From contig CAWBKU010000005.1 of the NCBI GenBank assembly GCA_963789535.1, forward strand, positions 248,001 through 312,000: a stretch of 64,000 nt of DNA. The letters run 5' to 3'. The notes under the pieces are model-generated. The model was not told the DNA's origin. It made no database searches and saw nothing but the letters and a program-made list of their open reading frames with translations. The DNA is from CAVXHQ01 sp963789535. GTDB taxonomy: Bacteria; Pseudomonadota; Alphaproteobacteria; Rhodobacterales; Rhodobacteraceae. Position 1 is the stretch's first letter, and the number at the start of each line of letters is the position of its first letter. Position numbers and translations under genes: made by a program. This document shows, piece after piece, positions 27,497-36,399 of the stretch.

Positions 27497-28351
27497 ATGG
27501 CCCGACATCTTCGATTTCCCCCGGCCCGATCCGTGCAGCCGGCCCTTCTGCTCGCCGCGTCTGTCGCGGCCTGCGGCGTGACATCGACGCGATCCCCGGC
27601 ACAGACCGCCCTGCCGGTCTGGAATCAGGCATACCAAGAGACTTACGAGGCCGACGCGCTGGACGACATCCGCGCCAACGCCCGCGACGCCTATGTCCTG
27701 CTCGACCCGTTCCAGGACGCGGTGGGTCCGGTCGCCGCCGATACGGTCGCGGCCCTGCACGCCAACGGCAATCAGGTCGCGGCCTATATCAGCGTCGGCA
27801 CGGCCGAGGACTGGCGCGCGGATTTCGATGCCCTCCGGCCGTATCTGGTGGCGCGTCCATGGGACGACTGGGCAGGCGAGTATTTCATCTCGACCCCGGA
27901 CGCCGGGGTGCTCGCCATCATGCAGGCGCGGATCGACCGGATCGCGGACTGGGGGTTCGACTGGGTCGAGTTCGACAACATGGACTGGGTCTATGACGAC
28001 GGCTATCGCGCCGCCTACGGGTTTGCCGCCACCGCCGCCGAAGGGGCGGCCTACTATCAGGCGCTCTGCGCCTACGTGCACGCGAACGGGATGCGCTGCA
28101 TGGCCAAGAGCACCGTCGAGGCCGCCTCCCTGTTCGACGGCGTGACCTACGAATCCTACGAGGATGACCGCAACTGGTGGGACGCGGCCGGGGCCGCAGC
28201 CTTCCTCGGCGCGGGCAAGCCGGTGATCGTGGTGCACTACGACGCCCCCGATTGCGCCGCGAGGCTGGCGGAATATCGCGGCATCTACGGCGACGGCCTG
28301 TCGTTCCTGTGCGAGGACCGGCAGCGTGAGAGGTATGTCAGGCCCGAATAG
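27497..28351 (+). CDS. GH114-type endo-alpha-1,4-polygalactosaminidase-like lipoprotein
   Basis: This 284-residue protein has a lipoprotein signal with the lipobox VAAC (Cys near residue 26), so it is anchored in the envelope. The rest is a GH114 TIM barrel: PVWNQAYQETYEADALDDI, VAAYISVGTAEDWRADF, DWGFDWVEFDNMDWVYDD with acidic residues at strand ends, and VTYESYEDDRNWWD. GH114 enzymes cut alpha-1,4-linked galactosamine polymers. Its place at the end of the importer operon suggests it trims such polymers outside the cytoplasm before uptake. Activity on galactosamine is a family-level inference. Confidence 0.88.
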   Translation: MARHLRFPPARSVQPALLLAASVAACGVTSTRSPAQTALPVWNQAYQETYEADALDDIRANARDAYVLLDPFQDAVGPVAADTVAALHANGNQVAAYISVGTAEDWRADFDALRPYLVARPWDDWAGEYFISTPDAGVLAIMQARIDRIADWGFDWVEFDNMDWVYDDGYRAAYGFAATAAEGAAYYQALCAYVHANGMRCMAKSTVEAASLFDGVTYESYEDDRNWWDAAGAAAFLGAGKPVIVVHYDAPDCAARLAEYRGIYGDGLSFLCEDRQRERYVRPE

Positions 28352-28354
28352 TCC

Positions 28355-28379
28355 CCGCGCAGCAGTGCGTGCTGCGCGG
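28355..28379. terminator. Bidirectional hairpin between GH114 and gltB
   Basis: CCGCGCAGCA and TGCTGCGCGG form a perfect 10-bp stem with a 5-base loop between two convergent genes. There is no long T run on either side, but the position and strength make it the likely terminator for both operons. Confidence 0.6.
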
Positions 28380-28387
28380 ACCGGACG

Positions 28388-31300
28388 CTATTCTGCCGGC
28401 ATCGCCTGCGGTTCCTCGACCAGCGGGTGCGCCAGATGCGGCAGCATCTCGCGCGGGCAGATCTGGACGAAGTTGCCCTTCTCGCTGTCCCAGTGCCGCA
28501 GGATCTCGGCGCCCCGGGCGCTGCCGGTTTCTTCCACGTGACGTTCGATCAGGCCGCGCACCTGCGCCTCCCAATGGCCGACCGTCACGCCGCATGTCAC
28601 CAGCGTCTCCATGTTGATGAGGGGCTCCGACACCCCCTCGGGGTCGTAGAGATAGGCCATGCCCCCGGTCATGCCCGCGCCGAAATTCGCGCCGATCGTC
28701 CCGAGGATCACCGCCACGCCGCCTGTCATGTATTCGCAGCCGTTGCTGCCGCAGCCCTCGATCACCACCTTCGCGCCCGAGTTGCGCACCGCAAACCTCT
28801 CGCCCGCGCGGCCCGCCGCAAAGAGGTGGCCGTCGGTGGCGCCATAGAGGACCGTATTGCCGATGATCGTGTTGTCGCCCGCCACCAGCGGGCTCGCCAT
28901 CGGCGGGCGCACCACGATGAGGCCGCCGGACAGGCCCTTGCCGACATAGTCGTTGGCATCGCCCGACACCTCGAGCTTCAGCCCCGGCACCGCAAAGGCG
29001 CCGAGCGACTGGCCCGCCGATCCCTTGAGCTTGATGTGCAGGTGGTCTGGCTGGAGGGTGTTGCGCATCCCGAACTTGCTCACGATATGGCTCGACACTC
29101 GGGTGCCGATGGTGCGCAGCGTGTTCTGCACCGCATATTCGAGCTGCATCTTCTCGCCGTCCTGAAGGAACCGGGCCGCGTCCTTGACGATCTCGGCGTC
29201 GAGGGTGTCGAGCACCGGATTGCGCGGCTTTGCGCGGTCGTAGGTGATGTGATGGGCGCCATCGACGGTAATCAGCAGCGGGTTGAGGTCGAGGTCGTCG
29301 AGATGCGCCGCGCCGCGCGACACCTGCGTCAGAAGGTCCGCGCGCCCGATCACCTCGTCGAGGCTCCGCGCCCCGATGGAGGCGAGGATCTCGCGCACTT
29401 CTGTCGCGTAGAACGTGATGAGGTTGACGACCTTCTCCGCCGATCCGGAGAACTTCTTGCGCAAATCCTCGTTCTGCGTGCAGACGCCCACCGGGCATGT
29501 GTTGGACTGGCACTGTCGCACCATGATGCAGCCCATGGCGATCAGCGCGGCGGTGCCGATGCCGTATTCCTCGGCCCCCAGCATCGCCGCCATCACCACG
29601 TCGCGGCCCGTGCGCAGGCCCCCGTCCGTGCGCAGCGTCACCCGGCCGCGCAGGTTGTTCATGGCGAGCACCTGATGCGCCTCGGTCAGGCCCATCTCCC
29701 AAGGCAGGCCCGCGTATTTGATGCTGGTCCCCGGCGAGGCCCCGGTCCCGCCGTTGTGCCCCGAGATCAGGATCACGTCCGCCTTGGCCTTGGCCACGCC
29801 CGCCGCGATGGTGCCGACACCGGAGGACGACACCAGTTTCACCGTCACCTTGGCGCGCGGATTGATCTGCTTCAGGTCATAGATGAGCTGCGCCAGATCC
29901 TCGATGGAATAGATGTCATGGTGCGGCGGCGGCGAGATCAGCGTGACCCCCGGCGTCGAATGCCGCAGCCGCGCGATCAGCGCCGTCACCTTCATGCCGG
30001 GCAGTTGCCCGCCCTCGCCCGGCTTGGCGCCCTGCGCCACCTTGATCTCCAGCTCCTCGCAGGCGTTCAGGTATTCCGCCGTCACGCCGAACCGTCCCGA
30101 GGCCACCTGCTTGATCTTGGCCGACGGGTTGTCGCCGTTCGCCTCGGGGACGAAATGCGCCGGATCCTCGCCGCCCTCGCCGCTGTCGCTCTTGGCGCCG
30201 ATCCGGTTCATCGCGATGTTCAGCGTCTTGTGCGCCTCTGGCGACAGCGCGCCAAGGCTCATCCCCGGCGTCACGAACCGCTTGCGGATCGCGGTGATGC
30301 TCTCGACCTGTTCGATCGGCACCGCCTCGCCCAATGGCTTGATCGCCAGAAGGTCGCGCAGATGGATCGGCGGATTGGCCTGCATCGTGCGGCTGTATTG
30401 CATCCACAGCTCATAGGACGCGCGGTCGCAGGCGGCCTGGAGCATGTGCATCGTGGTCGCCTCCCACGCATGTTTCTCGCCCTGACGCCGCGCCTTGTAG
30501 AAACCGCCGATGGGCAGGACGCCGGGTCCGGACCTCCAGCCACGGGCGTGGACCTCCTCGAGCTTGCGCTGGATCCCCACCGTGCCGATCCCCGAAATCC
30601 GGGAGTGCATGCCCGGGAAATACTCGGCGCACATCGCACGGCTCAGGCCCACCGCCTCGAAATTCAGGCCGCCGCGATAGGACGAGACGACCGAAATCCC
30701 CATCTTCGACATGATCTTGAGAAGTCCGGCATCGACGGCGGTGCGGTAGCGGCGCGTGGCATCCGTCAGGCTCCCCTCGATCAGGCCGCGCGCGATGCGG
30801 TCGGCGATGCTGTCCTGCGCCAGATAGGCGTTCACGGTGGTCGCCCCGGACGAGATCAGCACCGCGAAATAATGCGGGTCGATGCACTCGGCGGACCGCA
30901 CGTTGACCGAACAGAACGTCCGCAGCCCCTTTCTGGTCAGCCCCGAATGGACGGCAGAAGTGGCGAGGATCATCGGCATCGCCACGCGGTTCTCGCTGGC
31001 ATGCTCGTCGGTCAGCACGATATGCCCGGCCCCCGAACTGACCGCCTCTTCCGCCTCGGCCCGTATCCGTTCGAGGCCCTGACGCAGCGCATCGGTGCCC
31101 GGCGCAAAGGTGCAGTCGACGAAGGCGACCTGTTCGCCGAACTGCGCCACCATGGCCTCGAACTCGGCATTGGCGATGAACGGGCTCTCGAGGACGAGGA
31201 TCTCGGTCTGGCTCGAGCTCTCGTCGAGCATGTTCTTGAGGTTGCCGAACCGCGTCTTGAGGGACATCACCCGCGTTTCGCGCAAGCTGTCGATCGGCGG

Positions 31301-32920
31301 GTTCGTCACCTGAGAGAAGTTCTGCCGAAAGAAGTGCGACAGCGGCCGATACTGCGACGACAGCACCGCGGGCGGCGTGTCGTCGCCCATCGACGCGATC
31401 ATCTCCTTGCCGTCCTCGGCCATCGGCGCCAGCACCTGCTCGAGTTCCTCGAGCGTATAGCCCGCCGCCGCCTGCCGCCTGCGCAACTCGTCGCCGGTGA
31501 ACAGCGCGGCTTCGGGCACGTCGCGCAGCAGCGCGTTGAGGTCCACGACCTTCTCGATCCAGTCGGCATAGGGCAAGGACGCCGCCAGCTTCTCCTTCAT
31601 CTCGCGGTCGTGATAGAGGCGCCCCTCTTCCATATCGACGGCGATCATCTGCCCCGGCCCCAGCGCGCCCTTTTCGCGCACGGTCCGCTCGTCGAACGAG
31701 ACCATTCCCGCCTCGGACCCCGCGATCAGCAGGCCGTCACCCGTCACGACATAGCGCATCGGGCGCAACCCGTTGCGGTCCAGCCCGCCGCAGACCCAGC
31801 GGCCGTCCGTCATGGCCAGTGCCGCGGGACCGTCCCACGGCTCCATCACGGCGTTGCAATAGGAATACATGTCCTGCAACGGCTGCGGCATCTCGACGGC
31901 GGATTTGCTCCACGCCTCGGGGACCATCATCGTCTTGGCCATCGGCGCGGACCGCCCGGCGCGCACCACCACCTCGAACACCGCATCGAGGGCGGCACTG
32001 TCGGACGATCCCTGCGCCACGATCGGCTTGATGTCGTCCGCCATGTCGCCGAAGGTGTTCGACGCCATCCGGATCTCGTGGCTCTTCATCCAGTTCAGGT
32101 TGCCCTTCAGCGTGTTGATCTCGCCGTTGTGGGCCAGCATCCGGAACGGCTGCGCCAGCCACCATTGCGGAAAGGTATTGGTCGAATAGCGCTGGTGATA
32201 GATCGCGAACGCACTCTCGAACCGCGGGTCCATCAGGTCGGGGTAGAACGCCGACACGTCCTGCGCCAGCATCATCCCCTTGTAGATGATCGACCGGCAC
32301 GACAGCGACGCGAGGTAGATGCCCGCGATGCCCGCCGCGATCGCCGCCTTCTCGATCCGGCGGCGGATGATATACAGCTCGCGCTCGAATTCCTCGCGGT
32401 CCTGATCCTTTTCGCAGCGGATCAGGATTTGCTCGATCTCGGGCCGTGTCGCGTTCGCCTTCTCGCCGAGCACGCTCACGTCGACCGGCACGTGCCGCCA
32501 GCCGTAGATGTAGTGGCCCATCCGCAGGACTTCGCTCTCGACGATGGTGCGGCATTTCTCCTGCGCGCCGAAATCGGTGCGCGGCAGGAACACCTGACCG
32601 ACGGCGATCAGGCGGTCCTCGAACGGCTCGTGGCCGGTGCGGCGGATCTGGTCGTAAAAGAACGGCACGGGGATCTGCACGTGGATACCCGCGCCATCGC
32701 CGGTCTTGCCATCCGCATCGACCGCGCCCCGGTGCCACACCGCCTTGAGCGCGGCGATGCCCTTTTCCACCACCCCGCGCGAGGCCGAGCCGTCGATGGC
32801 GACGACGAGGCCGACGCCGCAGGACGCATGCTCGTCGTCGGCGCGGTAAAGGCCGTTATCGCTCATCCACTGGCGCTTGGCCTCTTCGGCGGCAACCCAG
32901 GCGTCGTCGTAGGTGGTCAT
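28388..32920 (-). CDS. gltB: Glutamate synthase (NADPH) large subunit
   Basis: GltB makes glutamate from 2-oxoglutarate with ammonia taken from glutamine. The 1510-residue product has the glutaminase domain first, with the nucleophile in HASCGVGLV at Cys34 after a short propeptide, then the central and FMN-binding domains, and the 3Fe-4S cysteines in CIMVRQCQSNTCPVGVC near residue 1130-1150. A C-terminal beta-helix domain (GLSGGLIVVRPP) ends the protein. The ATG at 32920 fits the propeptide; an in-frame ATG at 32965 is less likely. It is unusual that five secreted-protein genes separate it from gltD on the same strand. Confidence 0.98.
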   Translation of the reverse strand: MTTYDDAWVAAEEAKRQWMSDNGLYRADDEHASCGVGLVVAIDGSASRGVVEKGIAALKAVWHRGAVDADGKTGDGAGIHVQIPVPFFYDQIRRTGHEPFEDRLIAVGQVFLPRTDFGAQEKCRTIVESEVLRMGHYIYGWRHVPVDVSVLGEKANATRPEIEQILIRCEKDQDREEFERELYIIRRRIEKAAIAAGIAGIYLASLSCRSIIYKGMMLAQDVSAFYPDLMDPRFESAFAIYHQRYSTNTFPQWWLAQPFRMLAHNGEINTLKGNLNWMKSHEIRMASNTFGDMADDIKPIVAQGSSDSAALDAVFEVVVRAGRSAPMAKTMMVPEAWSKSAVEMPQPLQDMYSYCNAVMEPWDGPAALAMTDGRWVCGGLDRNGLRPMRYVVTGDGLLIAGSEAGMVSFDERTVREKGALGPGQMIAVDMEEGRLYHDREMKEKLAASLPYADWIEKVVDLNALLRDVPEAALFTGDELRRRQAAAGYTLEELEQVLAPMAEDGKEMIASMGDDTPPAVLSSQYRPLSHFFRQNFSQVTNPPIDSLRETRVMSLKTRFGNLKNMLDESSSQTEILVLESPFIANAEFEAMVAQFGEQVAFVDCTFAPGTDALRQGLERIRAEAEEAVSSGAGHIVLTDEHASENRVAMPMILATSAVHSGLTRKGLRTFCSVNVRSAECIDPHYFAVLISSGATTVNAYLAQDSIADRIARGLIEGSLTDATRRYRTAVDAGLLKIMSKMGISVVSSYRGGLNFEAVGLSRAMCAEYFPGMHSRISGIGTVGIQRKLEEVHARGWRSGPGVLPIGGFYKARRQGEKHAWEATTMHMLQAACDRASYELWMQYSRTMQANPPIHLRDLLAIKPLGEAVPIEQVESITAIRKRFVTPGMSLGALSPEAHKTLNIAMNRIGAKSDSGEGGEDPAHFVPEANGDNPSAKIKQVASGRFGVTAEYLNACEELEIKVAQGAKPGEGGQLPGMKVTALIARLRHSTPGVTLISPPPHHDIYSIEDLAQLIYDLKQINPRAKVTVKLVSSSGVGTIAAGVAKAKADVILISGHNGGTGASPGTSIKYAGLPWEMGLTEAHQVLAMNNLRGRVTLRTDGGLRTGRDVVMAAMLGAEEYGIGTAALIAMGCIMVRQCQSNTCPVGVCTQNEDLRKKFSGSAEKVVNLITFYATEVREILASIGARSLDEVIGRADLLTQVSRGAAHLDDLDLNPLLITVDGAHHITYDRAKPRNPVLDTLDAEIVKDAARFLQDGEKMQLEYAVQNTLRTIGTRVSSHIVSKFGMRNTLQPDHLHIKLKGSAGQSLGAFAVPGLKLEVSGDANDYVGKGLSGGLIVVRPPMASPLVAGDNTIIGNTVLYGATDGHLFAAGRAGERFAVRNSGAKVVIEGCGSNGCEYMTGGVAVILGTIGANFGAGMTGGMAYLYDPEGVSEPLINMETLVTCGVTVGHWEAQVRGLIERHVEETGSARGAEILRHWDSEKGNFVQICPREMLPHLAHPLVEEPQAMPAE

Positions 32921-32954
32921 CGGATGTCTCCTGTGTGGCGTCGGCGTGGACCGG

Positions 32955-33527
32955 TCAGTCGTCAAGGCTCAGGATCGGGATGCCCCTGACCTCGGCGGTT
33001 CCGGTGATCCGAAGGGTGTCCGGCCCCTTGCCCGTCGTCGAGCCGCCGGTAAAGTCGTAGGCAAAGGCGATGTCCACCGTCTCGCCCGGCTGGCAGGTCA
33101 TCGAGGTGAGCGTGACCGTCGGTTCGTCGAAGACCTCGATATTGACCGCGAAGGTATTTTCTGAGGAGCCCGCGTTGTAGAAACTCGTCGGATCGACGAT
33201 CCGCCATTCGCCCGGTTTCAGCATCGCCTCGGCATCGAACAGGAACTGCAATTCCATATGACCGGCCCGGCCGAAGTAGATGTCGAACTCGATCGTATCC
33301 GCGTCGGTGCAGGCCGTCCCGGCAGGATCGGTCTCGCTCAGATAGGCGGCGGCCCCGAAGAAGACATCGCCGGGGTTCTCGTCCCACATCTCGAGGCTGT
33401 CGCCCCGCATCGACCATGTCCCCTCGAGCGGGGCCGACAGCGCCGCCTCGGCGGACCACGTCTGGGCAAACGCGGGCGTCGCCGCCAGAGCCGCCATGCC
33501 GGCGAGGGGTGCGAGAACCGTCCTCAT
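32955..33527 (-). CDS. Secreted protein of unknown function (190 residues)
   Basis: I do not recognise a family. The product has a Sec signal peptide (MRTVLAPLAGMAALAATPAF then AQ) and a mature beta-rich part with WSMRGDSLEMWDENPGDVFF, FDIYFGRAGHMELQFLF and GEWRIVDPTSFYNAGSSENT. Two cysteines (TACTD and MTCQPG) could pair. It is not an obvious member of the four-paralog family encoded upstream, yet its start overlaps the last of them by ATGA, so they are translated together. It ends about 35 bases before gltB. Confidence 0.75.
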   Translation of the reverse strand: MRTVLAPLAGMAALAATPAFAQTWSAEAALSAPLEGTWSMRGDSLEMWDENPGDVFFGAAAYLSETDPAGTACTDADTIEFDIYFGRAGHMELQFLFDAEAMLKPGEWRIVDPTSFYNAGSSENTFAVNIEVFDEPTVTLTSMTCQPGETVDIAFAYDFTGGSTTGKGPDTLRITGTAEVRGIPILSLDD

Positions 33528-34210
33528 CGCAGCGTCCACCCGCTCTCGGTCAGGCCACAGCCGTATTTCGGCTGCGTCGACAGGAACCCCGTCTCGCCCG
33601 GCATGAAGAATTCGACCGGCGAATTGTCGCTCTCGAACTCTCCGTCGGGTGTCGTCAGCGTGCTTATCCCGCCAAAGAACGTGCGCCATTCCTCCGAAAC
33701 GTATTCATTTCCGGCGCTGGTAAACAGCACGTCGCCCGCGTCGTTCTCGATCCGGATGCTGAACTCGGTCGCGAGGAGGTCGACGCCGTCGATCGTCACG
33801 GCCTCGCCGGTCAACTGGTCGACCCCGACATAGCGCAGCGGCCCGATCTCGTCCGACAGGGTGCGGAAGTCGAAGGTGCTGATGCCCTCGTCCAGAAGTT
33901 CGGTGAACGACGCCGGGTCGCGCGGGCTCTCCTCGAGCGTTTCGGTGTGGCCGGTATCGCGATAGGTCGAGACGAGCCACTGGGTCTCGCTGTCGGTCTG
34001 GCCGAAATAGCTCACCCCGTCCCGGTCCAGCTCGACACGCCGCTGGGTGCCGGGCGCGTCGTCCTCGCAGGTGAAATAGTGGCTGACCGAACAGGAGGCA
34101 CCCTGCATGGTGAGGTAGGCGGTGCAGCCCTCGGGAAGGGTCTGGGTGCCCTGGGCGGTGGCCGGTGCGGCCAGCATCACGAGGGCGAGGGCGGGGGCAA
34201 GGCGGGTCAT
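33524..34210 (-). CDS. Secreted four-cysteine paralog 4 (unknown family)
   Basis: This 228-residue exported protein (signal peptide ending APATAQ) is the last of four tandem paralogs. Shared features in order are an early Cys-containing PEGC segment, Cys at GASC and FTCEDD, QWLVSTY, DPASFTELLDEGISTFDF, GEAVTIDGVDLLATEFSIRI, NEYVSEEWRTFF, SPVEFFMPGETGF and a final YGCG. It is the most diverged copy. The four conserved cysteines suggest two disulfides in the periplasm or outside. Function is unknown. It overlaps the next gene by four bases. Confidence 0.75.
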   Translation of the reverse strand: MTRLAPALALVMLAAPATAQGTQTLPEGCTAYLTMQGASCSVSHYFTCEDDAPGTQRRVELDRDGVSYFGQTDSETQWLVSTYRDTGHTETLEESPRDPASFTELLDEGISTFDFRTLSDEIGPLRYVGVDQLTGEAVTIDGVDLLATEFSIRIENDAGDVLFTSAGNEYVSEEWRTFFGGISTLTTPDGEFESDNSPVEFFMPGETGFLSTQPKYGCGLTESGWTLR

Positions 34211-34253
34211 CGGGTCTCTCCGGTTCGGTTTTCAGGTCGTTTCGTCGGGCGGA

Positions 34254-34925
34254 TCACGGACGATAGCCCGACAGGACCGCGCCGCAATCGTAGGCGGGGG
34301 TTGCGGCAAAGAATCCCGGCTCTCCGGGGTAGATGAAATCGACCGGCGGGCGGCGCGTGACCGATCCGGGATCGTCCGCGGCCCATGCTTCGTTGACGAA
34401 GAACAGGCGGAGCCGGACCGAGACATACTGCCGCCCCTCCCAGATCCGCGCATCCGGCCCCTCGTTCAGGTCGGTGCTCTGGAACTCGATCTCGAGGAGC
34501 GGCTCGCCGTCGATCACCGTCTCGGCGCCGGTCAGCCGATCATAGCCGAACGTCCGCTCGCTGATCTGGCCATCGATCCGCATGGTATAGTCATAGCCGT
34601 CGATCCCGGTGTCGAAGAGTTCGTCGAGGCTGGGCGGATCGGCGGCAGGCTCGTCCATAAACTCCCAGGTATCGTTGTCGGGGTAATACCGGGCGAGCCA
34701 TTGCGACTGCGCGTCGAGACGCCGGATCGCGTCGAGGCCATCCTCGTAGAACCGCCCCGACCACCGGATCCCCTCGGCGTCGCCCTCGCAGGTCCAGACG
34801 TTGTACATCAGACAGCCGCGGTGCTGCACGGTCAGGATGCCGGTGCAGGCCGGCGGCGGCGCAAAGCCGGTCTGCGCCATCGCAGGCCCCGCGATCAAGG
34901 CACACAGAAGGGAGAGGCTCCTCAC
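34254..34925 (-). CDS. Secreted four-cysteine paralog 3 (unknown family)
   Basis: This product has 223 residues if it starts at the GTG at 34925, which overlaps the stop of the upstream paralog (GTGA) and gives a clean signal peptide (MRSLSLLCALIAGPAMA). The mature part carries the family pattern: ACTGILTVQHRGC, NVWTCEGDAEG, QSQWLARYY, DPPSLDELFDTGIDGYDY, GAETVIDGEPLLEIEF, QYVSVRLRLFF, PPVDFIYPGEPGFF and YDCG. It is closest to paralog 2, with an identical CEGDAEG segment. No enzymatic motif is visible. Confidence 0.75.
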   Translation of the reverse strand: MRSLSLLCALIAGPAMAQTGFAPPPACTGILTVQHRGCLMYNVWTCEGDAEGIRWSGRFYEDGLDAIRRLDAQSQWLARYYPDNDTWEFMDEPAADPPSLDELFDTGIDGYDYTMRIDGQISERTFGYDRLTGAETVIDGEPLLEIEFQSTDLNEGPDARIWEGRQYVSVRLRLFFVNEAWAADDPGSVTRRPPVDFIYPGEPGFFAATPAYDCGAVLSGYRP

Positions 34926-35605
34926 CGCTCGAACCCCGCATCGGTCACGCCGCAATCGAACTTCGGCTGCGCCGAAAAGAACCCCGCCTCGCCCGGATAG
35001 ATGAACTCTACCGGGCTCATGTCGGTCACGTCGTCGGGCGTCGCCGGATCCCAGGACAGGCCCAGCACGAAGATGCGGTGCCGCTCGCTCACGTATTGCG
35101 CGCCGGCACCGCGCGACGTGACGGTGCCGTCGGGGGCGCGGTTGTCATAGAGGAACTCGGTCGGGATCAGCGGCTCGCCGTCGATCGTCACCTCCTCACC
35201 CGCGACCAGATCGTATCCCACGATCCGCTCGGGAGCCCCACCGTCGTCGGACCGCGTGGTGAAATCGTAGGTGTCGGTCCCGTCGCGCAGGAGGTCGGTG
35301 ATCGAGCCGGGGTCGGGGGCGGGCACCTCCATCACCTCCACCCGCGGCGGCAGGGCATAGCGCGTCTCGAGCCACTGGAACTCTTCGTCCACCTTGCGCA
35401 CGGAAAAGAGGCCCTGCGGAATGAACAGACCCATCCATTGTTCGCCCTCCGCATCGCCCTCGCAGGACCACATGTTGATGACCACGCAGGACCGGTGCTG
35501 GATCGTCAGCACCCCTTCGCAGCCCTGCGGCACGGTGAAGGTTTCCTGCGCCAGCGCCGGGGCGGCCAGCATCGTGCAAAATGCACCGAGAGATAGGAAC
35601 CGCAT
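34922..35605 (-). CDS. Secreted four-cysteine paralog 2 (unknown family)
   Basis: This 227-residue exported protein starts at the ATG at 35605 (MRFLSLGAFCTMLAAPALA, then QETF), which overlaps the stop of the upstream paralog by ATGA. Family segments are GCEGVLTIQHRSC, NMWSCEGDAEGEQW, FQWLETRY, DPGSITDLLRDGTDTYDF, GEEVTIDGEPLIPTEF, QYVSERHRIF, SPVEFIYPGEAGFF and FDCG. The frame stays open upstream but those residues look unlike protein and are not proposed as coding. Its role is unknown. Confidence 0.75.
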   Translation of the reverse strand: MRFLSLGAFCTMLAAPALAQETFTVPQGCEGVLTIQHRSCVVINMWSCEGDAEGEQWMGLFIPQGLFSVRKVDEEFQWLETRYALPPRVEVMEVPAPDPGSITDLLRDGTDTYDFTTRSDDGGAPERIVGYDLVAGEEVTIDGEPLIPTEFLYDNRAPDGTVTSRGAGAQYVSERHRIFVLGLSWDPATPDDVTDMSPVEFIYPGEAGFFSAQPKFDCGVTDAGFER

Positions 35606-36303
35606 CAGTTGCATCCGTAAAGGGGGGTGAAGGTGGTGTCGTTCGCCTCGCCCGGAAACACGAACTCGACCGGGGACGCGACATAGAGCGTCTCGGGGTC
35701 GTCGTCGTACCATGTCCGGCCCTGAAGGAAGAGGCCCCGCTCGGGGTCGACGTATTCGGTGCCCTGGGCGTCATAGGTGATTGTTGCCGCGTCGTCGACA
35801 CTGCGCACGCGGAACGTGGTCTCCAGCAGGCGGACGCCGTCGATCACCGTCTCGCTCCCCGAGAGCCAGTCATAGCCGGTGTAGTTGAACCGTTCCCCGG
35901 TGCTTCGGTTCACCTGCGAAAACGAAAAGCTGTCGATGCCGTTGGCGACGAGGCCCGCGATGTCGATCGGATCGGCGGCGGGCAGTTCGGTCTCGACATA
36001 ATCGCCGCTGAACGTATCGAGGCTCGACAGCCACTGATAGCTGGTCGAGATCGTGGAATGATAGCTCATCCCCTCGGGCAGGGTGTAGGCGACGTTTCGT
36101 TCGCCCGGCGTATCGGCGCAGGTGTAGACGACGTTGGCAAAGCAGTCGGACATCTGCACGATCACTACCATCTCGCAGCCGCGCGGCATGGTGAACTGCG
36201 GCAGCGGCAGCGGCGCGTCCTGTGCGGGGGCGGCCATCGGCAGGGCGAGTGCCGCCAGCGCCGCTGTCAGCGTTCCGATGAAAGGGGGGGGGTTCGGGGT
36301 CAT
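35605..36303 (-). CDS. Secreted four-cysteine paralog 1 (unknown family)
   Basis: This is the first of four tandem paralogs, 232 residues, starting MTPNPPPFIGTLTAALAALA with a signal peptide ending PAQ. A CCGGAG ribosome site supports the ATG at 36303. Family segments are MPRGCEMVVIVQMSDC, VVYTCADTPGE, YQWLSSLD, DPIDIAGLVANGIDSFSF, GSETVIDGVRLLETTF, TEYVDPERGLF, SPVEFVFPGEAND and YGCN. It follows gltD after about 97 bases. Whether the array shares the gltD promoter or has its own is not clear. Confidence 0.75.
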   Translation of the reverse strand: MTPNPPPFIGTLTAALAALALPMAAPAQDAPLPLPQFTMPRGCEMVVIVQMSDCFANVVYTCADTPGERNVAYTLPEGMSYHSTISTSYQWLSSLDTFSGDYVETELPAADPIDIAGLVANGIDSFSFSQVNRSTGERFNYTGYDWLSGSETVIDGVRLLETTFRVRSVDDAATITYDAQGTEYVDPERGLFLQGRTWYDDDPETLYVASPVEFVFPGEANDTTFTPLYGCN

Positions 36304-36399
36304 GAAAAGGTCTCCGGAGGATGGGGCGCGCAATGCGGGGAATGGCGAATGTTGCGGCAGTCTAGCGCAACTCGGCGCCCTGCCCATTCACAATTGCCG

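Noticed and set aside
28427..32989. A 1520-codon open frame antisense to gltB
   Set aside because: It is the mirror of strong GC bias at third positions. Its translation is rich in His, Arg and Asp, has no family motifs, and gltB itself is certain.
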